In this document: one piece after another, positions 63,191 to 64,000 of the stretch
How positions within the stretch are numbered: the stretch's first letter is position 1
Layout of the letters: each line of letters starts with the position of its first letter
Source of the DNA: Effusibacillus pohliae DSM 22757
GTDB lineage: Bacteria; Bacillota; Bacilli; Tumebacillales; Effusibacillaceae
Direction: 5' to 3'
DNA length: 64,000 nt
Assembly (NCBI RefSeq): GCF_000376225.1
Contig: NZ_AQXL01000126.1
Coordinates: 1-64,000, forward strand
Program-made: the position numbers and the translations under genes
The notes under the pieces: generated by a model
Told to the model about the DNA's origin: nothing
Database searches by the model: none
The model's input: the letters and a program-made list of their open reading frames with translations, nothing else

Positions 63191-64000
63191 GTTTTTCTCC
63201 TGATGGCGTTCGATCGCCAGCCGGATCAATTCGTCCAGCAGTTGATCATACGGCAGGCCGGTCGCTTCCCACAACTTCGGATACATCGAGTAGATCGTGA
63301 AGCCGGGAAATGTGTTGATCTCGTTGATCAGAAAACGGCCCGTTTTCCGTTCGAGGAAAAAGTCGACGCGCGACAAACCGGATGCGTCGATCGCCTGGTA
63401 TGCCCGGACCGCCATCTGCCGGACTTCCGTCATTTTCTCTTCCGGCAGATCCGCCGGGATGATCAGGTCGGACGTTCCGTCCACGTACTTCGCGTTGTAA
63501 TCGTAAAATTCGGCTTTCGGCACGATTTCGCCGGCGACCGACGCGTGTGGCTCGTCGTTGCCTAAGACGGCTACCTCGATCTCGCGGCCGTCGACCGCTT
63601 CCTCCACCAAAATCTTCCGGTCGTGGCGGGCCGCTTCGTCAATGGCGGCGACCAGGCTGGCACGGTCGCGCGCCTTCGAAATGCCGACCGACGAACCAAG
63701 GTTGGCCGGTTTCACAAAACAGGGGAAGCCGAGCGTCCGCTCAATTTCCCGGAGAATGGGCTCGCGATCCTGTTCCCATTTTTTGCGCAGGTAGACGAGA
63801 TACTTGCATTGTGGCAGTCCGGCCTGCGCGAACACCGTTTTCATCATCGCTTTGTCCATGCCGACGGCCGAAGCGAGCACGCCGGAGCCGACATAGGGGA
63901 TGTTCAGCAGTTCAAACAGGCCTTGTACGGTGCCGTCTTCGCCGTAAGGACCGTGCAACACGGGGATGACCACATCCAACGCTTCACTGATCGGAGCGGG
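63182..64000 (-). CDS. ddl: D-alanine-D-alanine ligase (5' end outside window)
   Basis: The frame is open to the window edge; 272 residues are visible. ATP-grasp features: [98 protein letters not shown]. It joins two D-Ala for peptidoglycan. The N-terminal domain lies beyond 64000. The stop lies at the foot of the IS605-like end hairpin. Confidence 0.93.
   Translation of the reverse strand, partial: PAPISEALDVVIPVLHGPYGEDGTVQGLFELLNIPYVGSGVLASAVGMDKAMMKTVFAQAGLPQCKYLVYLRKKWEQDREPILREIERTLGFPCFVKPANLGSSVGISKARDRASLVAAIDEAARHDRKILVEEAVDGREIEVAVLGNDEPHASVAGEIVPKAEFYDYNAKYVDGTSDLIIPADLPEEKMTEVRQMAVRAYQAIDASGLSRVDFFLERKTGRFLINEINTFPGFTIYSMYPKLWEATGLPYDQLLDELIRLAIERHQEKNRD

Overview
The window reads as chromosome of a moderately GC-rich, spore-forming Bacillota, most like the Alicyclobacillaceae (Effusibacillus/Tumebacillus type). 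Support: strong GGAGG ribosome sites, frequent GTG/TTG starts, a T-box before leuS, a FadR-type fatty-acid operon, a SleL/YaaH-type spore-cortex hydrolase, a YheC/YheD spore-coat-type protein, YqgQ, YmaF and YhfC. The genus is an inference. Core genes look GC-rich. Several short stretches (about 3.2-5.1, 24.2-25.2, 45.8-48.4 and 62.2-63.0 kb) are clearly AT-richer and hold decayed or poorly conserved genes.

Layout. 0-2.5 kb: a sigma-54 activator gene divergent from a sigma-54 promoter that now drives only a 29-codon aldehyde dehydrogenase stub. 2.6-5.0 kb: a lipoprotein and a reverse-strand operon encoding a two-piece sigma factor (region-2-like and region-4-like proteins), a 49-residue protein and a DUF1906 hydrolase-like protein. 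5.1-11 kb: fadN-fadA-fadE with a FadR-like operator and a cre-like site, and a block of hairpin repeats between fadN and fadA. 11-18 kb: a menA-like prenyltransferase, a collapsed EamA gene, then a branched-chain amino-acid ABC operon (relic livJ, livH, livM, livG, livF, intact livJ). 18-24 kb: yqgQ, a YhfC-type membrane protease, two candidate non-coding RNAs, and tetR-icmF (fused isobutyryl-CoA mutase).

24-36 kb: decayed secreted-protein gene, EamA transporter, MarR plus EmrA/EmrB-like efflux operon, metallo-hydrolase, a yhgE/tetR deletion scar, nitroreductase, Yip1-like protein, HD-GYP phosphodiesterase and an APC permease. 36-45.8 kb: an enzyme resembling cyanobacterial acyl-ACP reductase, three tRNAs (Leu-CAG, Val-GAC, Ser-CGA), a LysR regulator, a LysM-CAP secreted protein, the YmfF/YmfH M16 pair, murC and a secreted glycerophosphodiesterase. 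45.8-48.4 kb: an AT-rich island of transposase debris and orphan secreted/membrane proteins. 48.5-53.3 kb: queD-queE-queC, an IS21-type remnant, then a cobalamin riboswitch with cobQ and pduO. 53.5-64 kb: sleL-like gene, T-box-leuS, ymaF, a threonine synthase-like gene, panD, yheC/D, ydcF, pseudogene debris, an IS605-type end hairpin and the 3' part of ddl.

Working together: BCAA uptake (liv), acyl-CoA beta-oxidation (fadNAE) and B12-dependent isobutyryl/butyryl-CoA interconversion (icmF) form a plausible branched and straight acyl-CoA module. cobQ and pduO supply adenosylcobalamin for IcmF. The strongest unusual items are the split sigma factor operon, the acyl-ACP-reductase-like enzyme with its small partner, the CGGA-containing hairpin repeat family, the structured RNAs near 19.3-19.7 kb and 40.1 kb, and the many in-place deletion scars.
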